Part shown: one piece after another, positions 23,401 to 37,300 of the stretch | Position numbering within the stretch: the first letter of the stretch is position 1 | Layout: each line of letters begins with the position of its first letter | Assembly (NCBI GenBank): GCA_036852015.1 | Contig: JAANDG010000660.1 | Span: forward strand, 1-64,000 | From: Pelodera strongyloides | Lineage: Eukaryota; Nematoda; Chromadorea; Rhabditida; Rhabditidae | Reading direction: 5' to 3' | Length of the DNA: 64,000 bases | Program-made: the position numbers and the translations under genes | Notes under the pieces: model-generated | The model's input: the letters and a program-made list of their open reading frames with translations, nothing else | Told to the model about the DNA's origin: nothing | Databases searched by the model: none

Positions 23401-24916
23401 ACTTTTTGTTTATTGCCCCCACTTATGATAATTTTTTGGAAATTTGGAAACTTTTGTTACAGATCAGCAAGAGGTAAAAGCTCTGTGAAAGAAACAAGTA
23501 AGCGAAAAATCTCAGGCAAGACGGTGGATTCTGCTAGATCTTCGTCCAAAAAGGTAAAATTAATTATGAGACTAGACAGATTACATGAGATGTGACAACC
23601 GCTACAACGTGAAACATTGATGGTTCGTTGATAATTTTTATTTTTGGCGAAACCGTAGGAAAAATATAACAGTTGTCATATTGCAGGCAAAAGTGAAAAA
23701 GACTAGTCTCCTGGACACGATGGGACCACCTCAGCCACAGAAGTCGAATAGAGATTTGGTGAGTTTAATTTGATCGTGGAAAAAAGCGATTTGTGAGGTA
23801 GGGTAGGCCCATTGGGCCATTGTACGTGGGGTAGATACCTCCGGAGTGTGGTAACTGGGCTCCGTATGCGAGTATTCAGACTACATACGACATAGGCATG
23901 ACCACGAGTCGGATTTTCACTACTCTAAATATATGCATGTTCATCAAATTCAGAAAAAGTCGGACCGAGAAAAGAGCAGCAAAGGGGAGAAAAGTGAGAA
24001 GGTAAATATAACTTTATTTACATGAAAAAAACATACGTTTCAAAAACCGGCTGTTATACCACTTTAAATTCCTACAGTGTCCACCGATATGGCACTATGC
24101 AGTATGAGATGAAAAGCTTTTTGTTAGTTTAGTCTGTTTAGTGTTTCTACACAAAAAATTAATTTCAACTTGCCATCAATACGTAATGTATCATAGAAAC
24201 CATCCGAGCGTGAAAAGAGCAGTAAAAAGGAGAAGAAGAACAGCGAGAAGGAACAGAAATCGGTAAATCTATTTGCATTTTTTAAATGTCAATTTTAAAG
24301 GTTTTTTTTATTCTCACTATAACTAATATTTTGTTCCGTCGTACCGTCGTCATACCGTCGTCACATACAAGTGTCACACCTAACTCCCAACAAATATATT
24401 TTTTCGTATGCATAATAAACAGTGTGTGTATTGCCATATAACTAAATGAATGTGTCTTGTGTATCTTTGTTCATAAATCATATATGTATCTTATGTATCA
24501 TATGTATGCACCGTATGTATCTATGCACCGGTGTATCTATTGCCGTATATCTAAACAAATATTTTCTGTTATGTATTTTCAGAAGCGCTCGGAACGCGAA
24601 AAGAGTAGTAAAAAGGAGAAGAATAGCAAGAAGGAGCAGAAATCCGTACTATTTCCAGACCTTTATAAATGGTTTCCTATAAATATGTGAAAAGAATTAC
24701 ACGACACAAGTTACCCGCACATCGAAAATATATAATCCATATTTCGTGTATGAATATTTTTGATGTATACGCATACGCCAGATACAAATTACTTGCCGTA
24801 ATTTATTTTGGTAACAAAATATGACTATTTTAGGGAAATTTTATAAATAAATTCCATTTTAGACCTCAAGTCGAAGGAAAAAGACCGAGAAAACAGAAGA
24901 AAAGAAAAGCGATTAA
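20456..24916 (+). CDS. Secreted Lys/Ser/Glu-rich repetitive protein (13 exons, about 310 aa)
   Basis: Exons: 20456-20492, 20730-20873, 21206-21304, 21554-21614, 21766-21819, 22286-22400, 23263-23291, 23463-23553, 23687-23758, 23954-24001, 24197-24262, 24583-24645, 24863-24916; all phases join and the sum is 933 nt. The start ATG at 20456 gives a signal peptide, MISLLLTTLCIIVQLFIFTI followed by SFAQC. The rest is highly basic and polar: VVKKSSSKTRNQK, RKKDSSRSKRRAPPKREK, and near the end three related exons KKSDREKSSKGEKSEK, KPSEREKSSKKEKKNSEKEQ, KRSEREKSSKKEKNSKKEQK. Earlier ATG-less open sequence exists upstream, so the signal-peptide start is preferred. AATAAA lies at 24955-24960, 39 bp after the stop. 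I do not recognise a named family; similar low-complexity secreted proteins occur in nematodes. Confidence 0.75.
21954..21990 (+). other. Candidate alternative (poison) exon of the Lys/Ser-rich gene
   Basis: A 37-nt segment sits between a strong acceptor (AAATTTCAG) and a good donor (AA/GTAATA) inside the intron 21820-22285. Skipping it joins 21819 to 22286 in frame. Including it in the incoming phase reads VERKERRKRGT and ends exactly on TAA, truncating the protein. In another frame it would encode a similar basic peptide, so a frame-shifting alternative exon is also possible. Confidence 0.45.
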
Positions 24917-26206
24917 ACATTTATTGGAAGATTACTTTATTACTGCATGAAGAGAATAAATAGTACCGCTACCAAAATATAACTCCCAAACCAAATCCAA
25001 GTTATATCATATCCCAAAATGCATACTAGAAACAGGTATTAGATGTTTTGGGTAAATGCAAGAAAACATAAAGTAAAATAATTTTAGCAAACAAAAGTAA
25101 CAATATTGCATCAGAGCAACGGCGCATGGAAGCTAAAACTACAAAACAAAATCAATAATTTTATAGGTTATAGATATACGCTTGTATATATTACAAATGT
25201 CTATGATTATTTTCAAAAGGCATGGTATAATATTATAATATAAACATATATCTACTTAAATGTAAATAGCGAATGTAAATTTTAGATGAAGGTAGATAAA
25301 AGATAAATTAGAAAGAAAAAGAATTCATCAGAACAACGGCGTAAAAGTACACAAATAAATTAACAGTCAGTTCAATATGCAACGTTTGGTATATCTATCA
25401 AAACAAAAACTTATTCAACAAAATATTTCATGACTGCAAAATTCTATTGTTCTTATTTCGTCAAATATACAAGGTTAAACACATGTTCATGTAACTTATA
25501 TGAAAACCGCAAAACACAAAGATATAATGCAAGGACGATTTTTTTTGCGGCATTCAATCAAAAAGAGTGTGTGAAGATGAACTGCAGGCACACAAGGAAT
25601 GCGCTCAAATGTGAACATTTTAGTTCACACACCATTGGCGCACTCCTGGCACACCAGCAGCTCATCGACTTTCAATAATACATCAAAATAAAAGTTTATG
25701 TACATCATGAGGTAGTGATGTTGCGCGTGGGGTAATTTCGACCTTGTAGGGCCGCGATGAGGAAAACAAATAATTCTTAAAAGGTAAGTGAGGTACTAGT
25801 TAAACAGAGGTTTGTGATAGAGATAGGTATATTGATTAACGAGGTGATGATAATTACGATAACAATAGACGAACTTGGGTTAGATAAATTAGTAGGTTGA
25901 CAAAGAAAAGTTCACCAGCTGGCTTTTCTCCTTCCTCTCTTTTCAACACAGGAACAGCATTCAGTTGACATGGCTATTGAGCGAAACGTTTACCAGTGAA
26001 CGGAGTAAGCGATGGATATATCACAATCAATTTTGAGACTTTTCGTGTCGAAACATTTGCTGAAAAAGGTCGGGTTATCATCAAAATGTAAACATGGTGC
26101 GTGGGTGGTGCGTCGACACGCAAAGGGACATGCCCACGAGAAAAAAGTTTTCCTCAATTTGCTTGCACAGGATGTCCGGAATTACTGAAATATCACTGTG
26201 AAAACA
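24917..26206. other. Intergenic, no gene seen
   Basis: AT-rich sequence with many A-runs and no exon-like stretch with paired splice sites on either strand that I can support. A polyadenylation signal for the upstream gene is at 24955. Confidence 0.6.
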
Positions 26207-26465
26207 TCATTTCTTCACGCCTAGAACTCCGGACATCTTGCGCAAGTGTTGTGGAAACTGGAAACCGTGTTTCTCGTGGGCGTAGGTATTCTCTGGCCGA
26301 GGCATATGTAACGTAAATGTACCACATATTGTGCAAACAAAAAATATTGATAAACCGAAATACTCACCAGACGTGATAACTAGAAAATCATTGGCCATGT
26401 CCCATGTCCACGACTGGCCGAATGGGACACAAGATTCCGGTGTTCTGGATTGCGCTACATTTTCC
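26207..26465 (-). CDS. Candidate 3' exons of an unidentified minus-strand gene
   Basis: On the minus strand CTTTTTCAG precedes 26465 and TCTG/GTGAGT follows at 26368. The exon between reads ENVAQSRTPESCVPFGQSW, then TWDMANDFLVITSG, a non-repetitive, protein-like sequence. A phase-compatible continuation after TTTCCAG near 26275 would give VSTTLAQDVRSSRREEMMFS Q and a stop. I find no convincing upstream exon within the next 2 kb, so this may be a gene remnant. The family is not recognised. Confidence 0.35.
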
Positions 26466-27973
26466 CTGAAAAAGTTTCATCAATTTTGACGCACCACAGA
26501 ATTAGGAGCAAAAATCGTAACATGAAATAGAGTAGAGAAAACAACATAAGTTGACACAAAAAACTGTGTAATTTCGTACAATTGCTTCAACGAAGATGAT
26601 GGTTATGTCTGGAGGAGAAATGAATGTAATATTTGTTTGTTTGTTTGTTTGAAGAACATTCACAACCAACATTGAATTTTAAAAGGATCGAACCAAAATA
26701 GTCCCACCGCATAGTATAGAAATTCAAATGGACAAGCTGTGACACTAAAAAAGAGTGGAAAAAGTTTGTTTACAGGGTGTCTTCGCACATTTTAAAGGGA
26801 TTGTTTACCGCATGCACCATGCAAAGAAAGAGTGTGCATTTTGGGGAGAGGTTAGACCACAGACACTTCCCTTAGAAAGTAAACAAATAGTGTGTTGATG
26901 AAGGAGATCGTAAGAAAATATAAATCTATTATGAATTATTCCTGTCTGATGGGTTTCATCTTGCAGCATGTTAAACAAAAATAGATTTGAAAATCGCTGT
27001 GACTAAAGTACTAGAGTCAAGAGACCGGAAATTACTAGAATGATTTTATATTTACAATTACAATTTTTTTCTGATTTTTTCTTATTTTCTCGGTAACCAT
27101 TGTTCTTGGTTCTTGGTTTATTCTAGGAAAAAAATTAGTGCATCATATTTGTTTGTATCGGTGATATAGGTTAAATATTGCTTGATTGGGGTTTCATGTT
27201 CTCATTTTTTAAACATAACAACATCTCTGTGGGCGAACAGAAAGTTAGCGAGAAAACCAAAAGTGGAAAACTCGGGGGCGGCAGGCTGTGCCTGTTATCA
27301 ACTTTTTGGGCAATAATATTCTGATAGCCTTACATGGGTGGGCTCTTGGGTACAATTTCCCATTGTTGACATTGTAAAATTACTCGGAAATGTTGATAGC
27401 AATACAGTAAGTCAAGAAAGTGAGTCAGGCAGGCGCGCGTTGCAGGTTATCAAAGACCGCCAGAGCTTTAGCTTAAAAGCAAAACTTTTATTGCTTTTGT
27501 AGTAAGTTTATGACATTGACGCATATACCTTAGCCTAAAAGCAAGGGCTAGGAATTATTACAATGCGCTATCTTTGTATAGGAAGTATGAGTGTTTTATC
27601 ACACTCGTGTGTCCGTCAAATGTAAATAACTCGACGATTTGTTGGAGAATGTAATCCTATGAAAACACTACTATATTATTTTGCAATGTGTGAATTGTGA
27701 CACATTAGGTCCAAAATGTGTGTACAGCAAGAAATGGCTTTGGGTGAAAAAATGGGAAGACAATGTATTACTCCCAGATAGTGTGTTTGGATTATTATTT
27801 ATTCATTTGATAATCTTGTTGCACATGTTCTTAGATATCATAGCAAGTCTTCATTCTAACTTTCTTCACAATTTTTAGTAAATGATAAAAAGACGTGAAT
27901 ATTAATATCAAAGATAAGAGAAAGTACTCATGCCAAAAAAAACGTAAAAAGGAAGTGATGCTAACCAACACCT

Positions 27974-28153
27974 GAAAGTGAAATACTGGCCGGTTTTTGA
28001 AACGCATCGTGGACAACTGAATTCTTAGGTAGTTATGCAAATTTGCTCGAATTTAGCATGATTTTTTATTCTAATTTATGCAAATTTGCATAAGCCGCAT
28101 AAGAATTCTGGTCTACTGGATGTGTTTCAAAAACCGCCGGTATTTCGCTTTAA
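27974..28153. mobile_element. Palindromic MITE family B, well-preserved copy
   Basis: Terminal inverted repeats AAAGTGAAATACTGGCCGG TTTTTGAAACGCATCG and CGATG-type mirror ending AAACCGCCGGTATTTCGCTTTA. The interior has ATTTGCTCGAATTTAGC, an A/T spacer and ATTTGCATAAGC. Other copies: 507-689, 53531-53713, 62436-62614, and decayed ones near 24032-24070, 31715-31857 and 32260-32370. Confidence 0.85.
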
Positions 28154-29279
28154 TGATGTTTCGTGGCGTGGTTTTCATTCTTTTCCACATTGGGTGGCCT
28201 CTATCTGTTTCTCTCGTTCAATTCTTGTCCTTACTATGCACCTTTACGTCTGGAATGGTCAGTTCGAAGTCCTTTTCCCTTTTCGTGCTTCCCTCCGGGA
28301 TGGTCAAAACCAGACGAACGACCGTCTAGTTATAGACGGGGCGGGGACAAACTCCCGTACTTTGGTGGTCAACGGGAGGCCCGCCTCTCTCTCCTCTCTC
28401 TCTCTTTATCTATATTTTTTCTAGTTTACTCTTCATCCTTCTCTCTCCCTCGCTCTCCCCCCCTCTTGTGTCCTCTCTTTCTCTTACTTTCACTTTCTCA
28501 CTCTCTTTCCTCCATTTTCCATTTCTCTGTTTTTCACGTGTGATTATTTTCAGTGTGTTCAATAAATGTTTAGAAACAGGGACAGGGCAACAAATACGAT
28601 AATAGAAGAAGATCGGAACTGACCTATTACCCAGTAATCAGATAAGTGATGAGAAGTTACGCGACCTACCATGAGGTTACCTCTCAGGCGAATTGAAAAT
28701 GCAGAGAAAATATGGTAAGGAGGCTTGAATGTAAAAAATAAACGTTTCGTGTGACGCGACTCTACAAACAACGCTCACTAGTGTTTTGGTACATTCACTG
28801 ACTGTTGCGATAATATCGCATGTGTATAGGCTGACTTACAGCTTCACGGACGATATTGATCTTGAAATGCATATATCCTTTGTTAGCGCAATAGCGCTAA
28901 TAGCTAACATAGTTTGGGTTTCATCCGGCCTCTCTTTTTTTTTCGCTTTCCACCCCAAATTTTTTCCTAGATCAAAAAAGTTCATTTTCTTCTCAGAGGA
29001 GCTCATTTTACAGTATGTGCCACGCATTGTTTTTTTTTCGTGTCATTACTTGCATATGCATATTGTTGCTTTCTTTGTTACCTGTGTGCATAACATAGAG
29101 AATTTTTTGTATCTGCCCCTATGCTATGGTATATAGTCGGATCGGAGTACAACTCCGCGTGTTTTGTGTGTTATGGAATGTGTGCTCAGATCATCTTTTA
29201 AAATCCTCTTTCTCCGCAAGAAAATAAAACTTTGCAGAACCTTTTCCGTGTGCCTGTCCCTTCAAATAGAAAAAGAACA
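28154..29279. other. Intergenic, CT-rich tract and no supported gene
   Basis: A long CT-rich low-complexity tract runs from about 28375 to 28535. Several frames are open across 28163-28543, but they run through this tract and an inverted GACGGTCTAGTTATAGACGG motif, and they lack splice or homology support. An AG at 29237 (CTTTGCAG, 43 bp before the GT92 ATG) could be a spliced-leader or 5' UTR acceptor. Confidence 0.5.
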
Positions 29280-31155
29280 ATGCTGAGTTTCCGACATTTT
29301 ATTCGACGATATCGAAACAGTCGTCTTGTATTTGCATTCATCTCACTCTTTCTATTTTTATGGATATTCAATGCATTCCGTAAGTTTGCTTACAATTTAT
29401 TTTAAAACAAAAACCGAAGCATAGTCATGCCTCATGCCGAGGTGAGAAGCTGCGCGCACATTATGGAAATAAGACCAAGTCCACTACTTCATGGATCATG
29501 TCATGGTATGGCACGTGTTTGTTTGTATACGTGCGTTATCACTGAACTTCAGGATCGGCTTCTTCTGAAATAAGGATGTCTGTCACATCTTTCACTAGAG
29601 GGACAACAAAGTCTTCGCATGTGAATACAACTACTACACCATTGAATATTGGGGTTGTTGACAATGAAAGCTTGCAGGTGGAGGTTTAGAATCCTTGCAC
29701 GAGCTGCGGTTTGTTTGTGACTGTGAAGCGGTGGTTCGACTTCGACGACCATTAATCCAAATAGTTAACTCGATTAGCTGAATTGATAATGGAGCACAGT
29801 ACATTCCTCGTTAATTTCCAGTTTATTTATGATATTTGTAAGACACGTGGCTCACTGTTACACTGTTGCAATACTAACTGAAAGACAATCGGTAACCGTT
29901 AGTTAATGAAAAACACCGTTGCATTCATATTCTTGTTTATTTAGGGTATTTACCTCCATCACGGCTACAGGGTATCGCACGACGAAGTGCGCTTTGTTTT
30001 TGTAACCGACGTAACAAATCCGTAAGTGTTAGAAGTTTAAACTGATGCGAGGTGATTCGAATTTATGAATTGTAAGCGTAAGTAAAGGTTGTGTTTTCAG
30101 TGCGAGTATCGAATACTTGCTGAACGATGAATGGCTTCAGATAAGAAGTCGTTGTTTTCATCGGAACTGTGAGCAGATACTCAATTGCACGATAATTGGT
30201 ATGAAAACCTGAGTGAAGACATTTTTACGAAGTCACAAGAAGCTGACAGATTGAAAACTGCTTCCAGATTAGAAATAGGATGCAGATTTCCAGCGGAGCC
30301 CCGTAGCCCTTAAAAACTTTAAATTGAACATCCTTCACGAGAACTTAGGCACTTTATTTTATGGCTCTAACGTGTACATGTTCTTTTCTGCTTACAATTA
30401 GGTCAATGTTAGGTATTAATTACTTAATAAAAAATACAAGCATGTTCAGGACACCTTGGTACAATTCTTTTACCGGAGCACTTACGAGAAAAACCTTTTC
30501 CAAGGGTATATGTGCGCGCAATTGGAAGTCAAGACAATTTTCACCTAATGGAAGTTAAGTAAGTCTTTCTTTTAAAGCGAAATGCTAGCTCCTTTGGAAA
30601 ATTTGCATATGATTGCAAATCCTATGTATCCTATGCTAATTTTGCGCGATAGCCGTGGACGATCGCGCAAAATTAGCATAGGATACATAGGATTTGCTTA
30701 TCATATGCAAATTTTCCAAAGGAGCTGGCATTTCGCTTTAAAGGAATGATTGACATTTTATTGGTAGGTAGAACGAAGTGAAAAATAAACCAAATTAATT
30801 ATATGAAACCTCAGGCTTGTCAGGTGAAGCTTACTGTATGTATTGATGACCGAACCCATGTTTTTGAATTGCCGCAACTTTACGCTATCTGATTGTGAGC
30901 TAAAATCCCCAACAAATTTTAGTCTTATTATCGTTCCTATAAAATATAGGAACTGCGTTTTAGAGACGTGCGTCCTCCGATAGATGGTAATTTCAAACAC
31001 GCATTGGGCGTATTCCTACAACCAATTTACTTCAATAGGTAGTTTATTTTTAAACCTTGCTGTGAAGCGTCAAGTGTGTAAAACGTGAAACTTGGCGAGC
31101 TTGTGTCGTGGAAAAAAGTCGTTTCCAAGTGGCTATCGTGATAAGTTTCGTCAGC

Positions 31156-31207
<52 letters not shown>

Positions 31208-31246
31208 GTGTGTCTGTGTGTGTGTCTGTGTGTGTGTGTATATATA

Positions 31247-31301
<55 letters not shown>

Positions 31302-34300
31302 TCGTATGTTCTGTGTGTGTTGTGTGTGTGTGTGCGTGTGTGTGCGTGTGTGTGTGTGCGTGTGTGTGTGCGTGTGTGCATTTGTGTGTGTGTGTGTGTT
31401 TGTCAGATGTTCAGAAATACGCTGCGTCTAATTGTAATAAATTAATAAACCTATTTTAGCGATTGGTCAGTGTTCGTCCAGTTTTTCGAGTCTTGGATAG
31501 CACATGGAGCCACTAAGTTCTACGTATATTACAATAGTTTTTCCAAACAGGTCAGACAGAAGAAAGTTCACTATCAAATAGTTTGTCATGGTTGAAAATA
31601 AATGCAAAATAGGCTTTCATAAAAGGCGTCTTTCTCTTCTAGTTGGACTGCACACAATGCATGTTTGAAAACACTATTGACATAATAAGTAAAGCGACAT
31701 AACGGCCGGATACAATGCTGGACAACTTCATTCAAATATGTTATATGCAAATGAATATAATTAGACTAAAGATCGTGCAGTTATTTACATACGCTATATA
31801 GGAATACAGGGTCCCTCGTGCGTTTCAAAAACCGTCTGTGATACAGCTTTAAATCTAAGATATTTTCCCATCACCTCCTGGTGTATTTTACAGGTGTCGG
31901 ATGTGCTTCAAGTCTACAAAGACATTTTGGGAGCAAATTTAGAACTTATTCCGTGGTCTGATTTTCCAGTTCCTGTTCGTGATTACGGAAACTTTTTCAA
32001 GGTTTCATTTCCAAATTTTTTTCGGTCGATAAAGTTGTCCTCTAGCTTTCTCATAAGTTTAGCCGCCTTAAATTAAACCAGCTTCTATTATAGGATCCAA
32101 ATACACGGGTGTATCGTGCAGAAGTGCTCAGCGCAATCAACGATTGTGTACTGCGTTCAAGGTACTTTTCCTAACCGTCTAATTTTTAAAGCAGCATAGC
32201 GCCAGGTTTTTTTAAGGCATGATGGTCAACTACATTTATTTACGTTTACGTATTTATGCTAACAAATTGAGCTCGATTTTTTTATTCATGTATACTCATT
32301 TGCATATGGTGCACGGGAATGCAGATATCCAAAATCCGTTTCAAAAACTTGATGTTATACCGCTTTATTCATTTTAATCAGTAGTTACTGGATAATTTAG
32401 TCTTGCGCACAAATACATTCACCGGAAAATAAATTTGACATTTTCTGTATTCAGACATGAAGTTAAGTGGTTGGCCACTCTTGATCTAGATGATTTTCCC
32501 TTTACATCTCTCCATAATCTGTCCTATATCTTACAAAAATACGACAATATATATCCTGATGTATCGCATATGATGATACCATGGCGGTATGCACAGTATA
32601 AGGTAAATAAAGTTATGAGTTAGATTGTGTCACCTGTTTCCCCAGTAAATAGCAAATGTTGTTGTCTTTTATCAACAGCTTCTCCACTTTTCCGTCTGAT
32701 TTGAGTTGGTCGGGGCTCAAAAAGGCTTACAGACTGCAATTAGAATATCGGGCTCACCTTCATGAAACTACACTACACTTTCCAACATTCAGATCAATTT
32801 TAATGTCGACCGCCTGTCGGATATAAAATTTGACTGGTTAAAAGAGGTCTACCAGTTAGAATCCGAATTTGTGTTTGGATCATATGCCACGGCGAGGAAA
32901 CTTATTCTTCAACCAGCAAGGGTGAGTGTAGATAAGCAAGAATTTTTTTGAGTAGTTTCCACCGGGGAAACTCGGTGCGGGTGCCGCACCTGCACGGAAA
33001 AGGAGAGCGGAAGTATGCACCAGCCTGGCACCTGTACGGCACGATGCGAGGGGTGCGGCCCTGGAGCCAAGTTTCGCGTTGTAAAAAGTGGTGACGGCTT
33101 ATGATTATTATAAATTACAGGGAACCGTAAGTAGCAATATAATTTAACAGACTTTTCTTCAAATCCAGGTCTATATCACTGAAATTCACTACGTCCTTGA
33201 GGCCGAAAACATGACTATTGATTCAAATCGGACATACACTGGGATGACACTACATGAATTTCACGCAAAGAGTATGCATTTGAGGTAAGGGAACGTAATA
33301 AAAATATAATAATAATTTCCCCCGAACCGATTTATGCTGTTGTCATTTTGATTTATTTTATAATAAAAAACAGTCAAAGAGTTCTCGACTTCGGGTACTC
33401 CACCAAGTAACTTGGAAAGCCAAAGGTAGACCGAAAACCTTTCAAATCTGGCGCCGTATTTGCGGACATGAAAGAACTAGAAAGAATATATTAGTTAGTT
33501 TGGATACTTCTAGCTCTTCGACCCGAAGTCCAGGTGGCCTTAGTGGCACAGGTAACAAATATACAAGGGGAAACCGCACTGATCGCTATAGCCAGGAAAG
33601 GAGCGTTTAGGTAACTCCAACTAGTCGGGGTCTCGGGTGCCTCCGAATCTAGTTAATCATCCGCCCAATTGGGATGGCGCGGGAACCGGGAACTCTGGAC
33701 TATACGGTGCAAGACGATAATACAGTCAAATAACTGAATATACGGAGAATCTGGATCAACCGTAGAAAGGGTTTATTACAGGGTAGAATACATAGAATAA
33801 CACAACGGGTTCAACCCGAACACAAGAAGAAACGATAATATACAGTTCCTAAATAATATACACTGATATACCTAAGGATGAGTACGGTACTTGATATCTA
33901 AGGGATATATGGTTGAGACTAATATAGCTATGAATGGGTATGGATTACGGTAGGATATACATGATATTAAGGCGGTCGTGCGCAGTCACGACACTCCCAA
34001 CAAGAACGACAATGTCCATAAGGGACCTACAGATTAATAACAACATAGAGGAATAAGAAAGAATTATAAGAGAGAACAAGTTAGAGCGAAGAACGAGGTT
34101 GGAACTAACTAACTCTTATACACCTCTTCGTATCATAGTTAGGATACGGTAGTTAAGGTATTATTACAAAGTATTATTCCGAATATCACACTTGGATCCT
34201 GGCTGCAAGTCTACTCGTGATTACGGTAACTGCCTAGCTGGCCTTCCAGTCTGTATGATATACCGCGCGCACGCGACGCGGTGAAATGCGCTGCGTAACC

Positions 34301-37300
34301 ATCGTGAAAGCAACTCGGTTCGCGGCTGCAACCCCAACCGTTGGGCTCAGGCGAAAAAAGGTGTAACGGTGGCGGTCGACCCCAACGGTGGCAGCCAAAT
34401 TTACCCCCGCGGAGCGGACATTTTCTGCGACCTCGACCGTGGAGGTGCGCAACCGCAACCGTTGCCAAACATCATCTTTTTTTCGCCATTATGTGACAGT
34501 TCCGCTTTTTTTAAATTGCTTATTTTATAATGCGCTGTTCTTTATTGATGTTCTTTCCATGACTCAATTACAGTGGTGAGAAGGTGTACTACTGAACACA
34601 ACGCTGGACGACAGGCACAGAACGCCGACAACCAGACACACAGACACGCAGAGGAGAGCGTCCGGTCCGCGGTCTCGCCAGCGCGCCGGACCGCGACCGG
34701 CCCGTTTTTAAAGTGCACAATGTGAACGCGAGAGTAAATATAAAGTAATGCAAGTGTGAATGTAAAGTGAGAGCAGGAAAAAAATGTGTACAGGACTCAC
34801 GGCTACAACTTGTTTAAATGGATATGGTCATCAGTTTAGAATAACTTTTACATACCATTTACGCAGCGAACTTGTGGAGCCTTCACCAAATTCCACATAA
34901 CAGAAGGTTGAAGGAAAATAAGATATTTCGCGGCTTCAAGCTGACACATCTTTTACCTCAATAATAGGTCGACCACCATAAATAGCCTCCAAATAGAGTA
35001 TTTATGTATATATTATAAATAGAACGGTTCTGCTCACAATAGCTTCATCGGAAGATGAAATTGACCAGCGTAGTAAGTTGATCGAGCTCTAATCATCATA
35101 GGGTGATATTGTCTTAGTCTTAGACCTTTCGAACATTTCAGACATTCCAGGCTCCTAAGTTTCCTTCATTCGTGTGCCTTCTGCTTCTGACGCGGATTTT
35201 ACATTGCAGACGTTTGGTTTGGGGCTTTAATGAACCTCGTAAAGAATCGACTGCATATTCCAAATTCCAATGAAGTAATTCTTCACCCCAATACCCGAAA
35301 TAGTTTGCTTCTCACAAAAATACCTGTCTACTCGTGTATTATTCGTTGCTCTGCTTAATACTCTTAACATAGAATAGCTTTTGTATCAAGTGAATACTTT
35401 TCTACTGAAAATAGGATAACTTTTTCCCAAATAAGCACTACCCTTTACTCAGCGTGATTTTTCATCAAGGGAATACTTTCTGCTGAAAATAAACAACCGT
35501 AACAATTCCTTCCCACAAAATTAAGCACTCCTCTTCAAACGCGAAAATGAGTTATAAAATGCACGGTGCACGCGAAAGGAGGCGGAGCCACCTCTGCGTG
35601 TCTGTTGTCTGCTGTCGGCGCTCTGTGCCTGGCATCCAGCGTTGTGTGTACTACTGAGGCTGTGATGTTGAGGATGCCCAATGAATTGTGTCGGACCGTG
35701 GTTTGTTTGGTGAGTCCTTATCTGTTTCTCAGTATCTTTTTAAATTAGAATTGTAGACGAAGACACTCTTCCTGCTCTTCCTTTGTTTCTTTTAGAGAGA
35801 AGGCAACGATTTGATACAAGTCGAGTTCGTGCAGGAGTTTTGATGTCCCTCTTGGTTGGTGTAAGATGAAGAAAATGAAAAGGTGCAAGGAACCTATTGG
35901 TATGAATATTTTTTTACATTTGCTTTTTGGTGTTACAGGTTTATTGTTATTTTAACGCACTGATTTAATGACGTATCTTGGGTTGCTTATGTCTTTAATT
36001 ACTTGTGCAGGAAAGGATTTCCGGCATCTACTTTATCAGAAATCGGAAATCATTTTCTAGATATGCAGCGAAAATGAGCACTCTGAGGAGACGAGAAAAA
36101 CAGAAAACAGAGACTCACAATGAGCTACCGGACCATGGCTCAGTTTGGTGAGTATTATTACTTATAGAACCCTCGTTTTAATTAGGATTGTGGCTGGATA
36201 TTCTTTCTCTGGTTCTTTTAGGAGAGCGAGCAGTGGCCTGTTGCCACTGGTGCCCAGTTCGAGCTGGAATTCTCTATCCTACGTTTGACACGGTCTTATT
36301 TGTTTGTGAGCTGGAGATGAGGAAAAGGTGCAAGGAGAGACCTATTGCCATGGATGGTTGGTTCCAACTTAATTTGTATTGCTATTTTGACTGGGTATGT
36401 TCTTCGCTTATCTTTTTGATGTTCAGACAGTCCTTTGTCACTACTCAGGCACGAGTCATGTCATTCAGTTGTTAGTCAGCGAATATCTTTGGTCAGAGTG
36501 CTACTGCATTTTATCGTGTCCCTTTTATTATCCCGCTTTACGCTCTGGATTATCGTAAATTTTTCGTTATCTTAACTTTTCTTATATTTCTAGGTGTACA
36601 GCGAAAATGAGCATGCTGAGGATGCGAAAAAAATGGAAGCACGAATGCACAAGCAGAGTCCCTCAATGTATGAACTGTCGGACCATGGCTGTTTGGTGAG
36701 TATTGCTGCTCTTGCTTATCATAACTTCGTTTTAATTAGGGTTGTGGATGAAGACACTCTTTCTGTGGTTGTTTTAGCGAGAGGCAGCTGTGATCTGATG
36801 CCCAAGGTCGAGTTCGTGAAGGAATTTCGCTATCATTCATTTTGGATGGCCTGATTGTGAGATGAAGAAACGAAGAAAACCTGCAAGGAGAGGTATGTTA
36901 TGAGAAACTAGAAACTATTTCATGAATGGTGCGCACTTCCTTTTTAGTGGTATTTTGCTTATTGCTAGACGTGTTCTTTGCTGATCTCATATTGTTCACC
37001 CTGTCCCTTGTCACTACTTAGTCATTCAATTGTTATTGAATATCTTTCGTCATATTGCTACACACACTAGTTTGTTAATTAATGTTTAATATTTCTGCGC
37101 CACCACCTGTTTTCAGACACACATTCTCCGAATTAAATGACTCCGAACTCCCGTTATGTTCGTCGAGGACGCTGTGTGGAACAATTGTGGTTGCGTAGGT
37201 CTGTTTATTTTTTTTCTGTAATCAGAGTGTGTTGTTCTAGAAAGACCTTTGCAAGCTCATATAACGTGGAACTTGATGCAGTTTTCCCACAGAGAATGCA

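Noticed and set aside
31092..31459. Cys/Val-rich open frames over TG repeat
   Set aside because: Microsatellite artefact inside GT92 intron 5.
33374..33411. GT92 gene ending at the TAA at 33407-33411
   Set aside because: A donor AA/GTAACT precedes the stop, and after the LTR element two more exons continue in exact phase with plausible GT92 C-terminal sequence.
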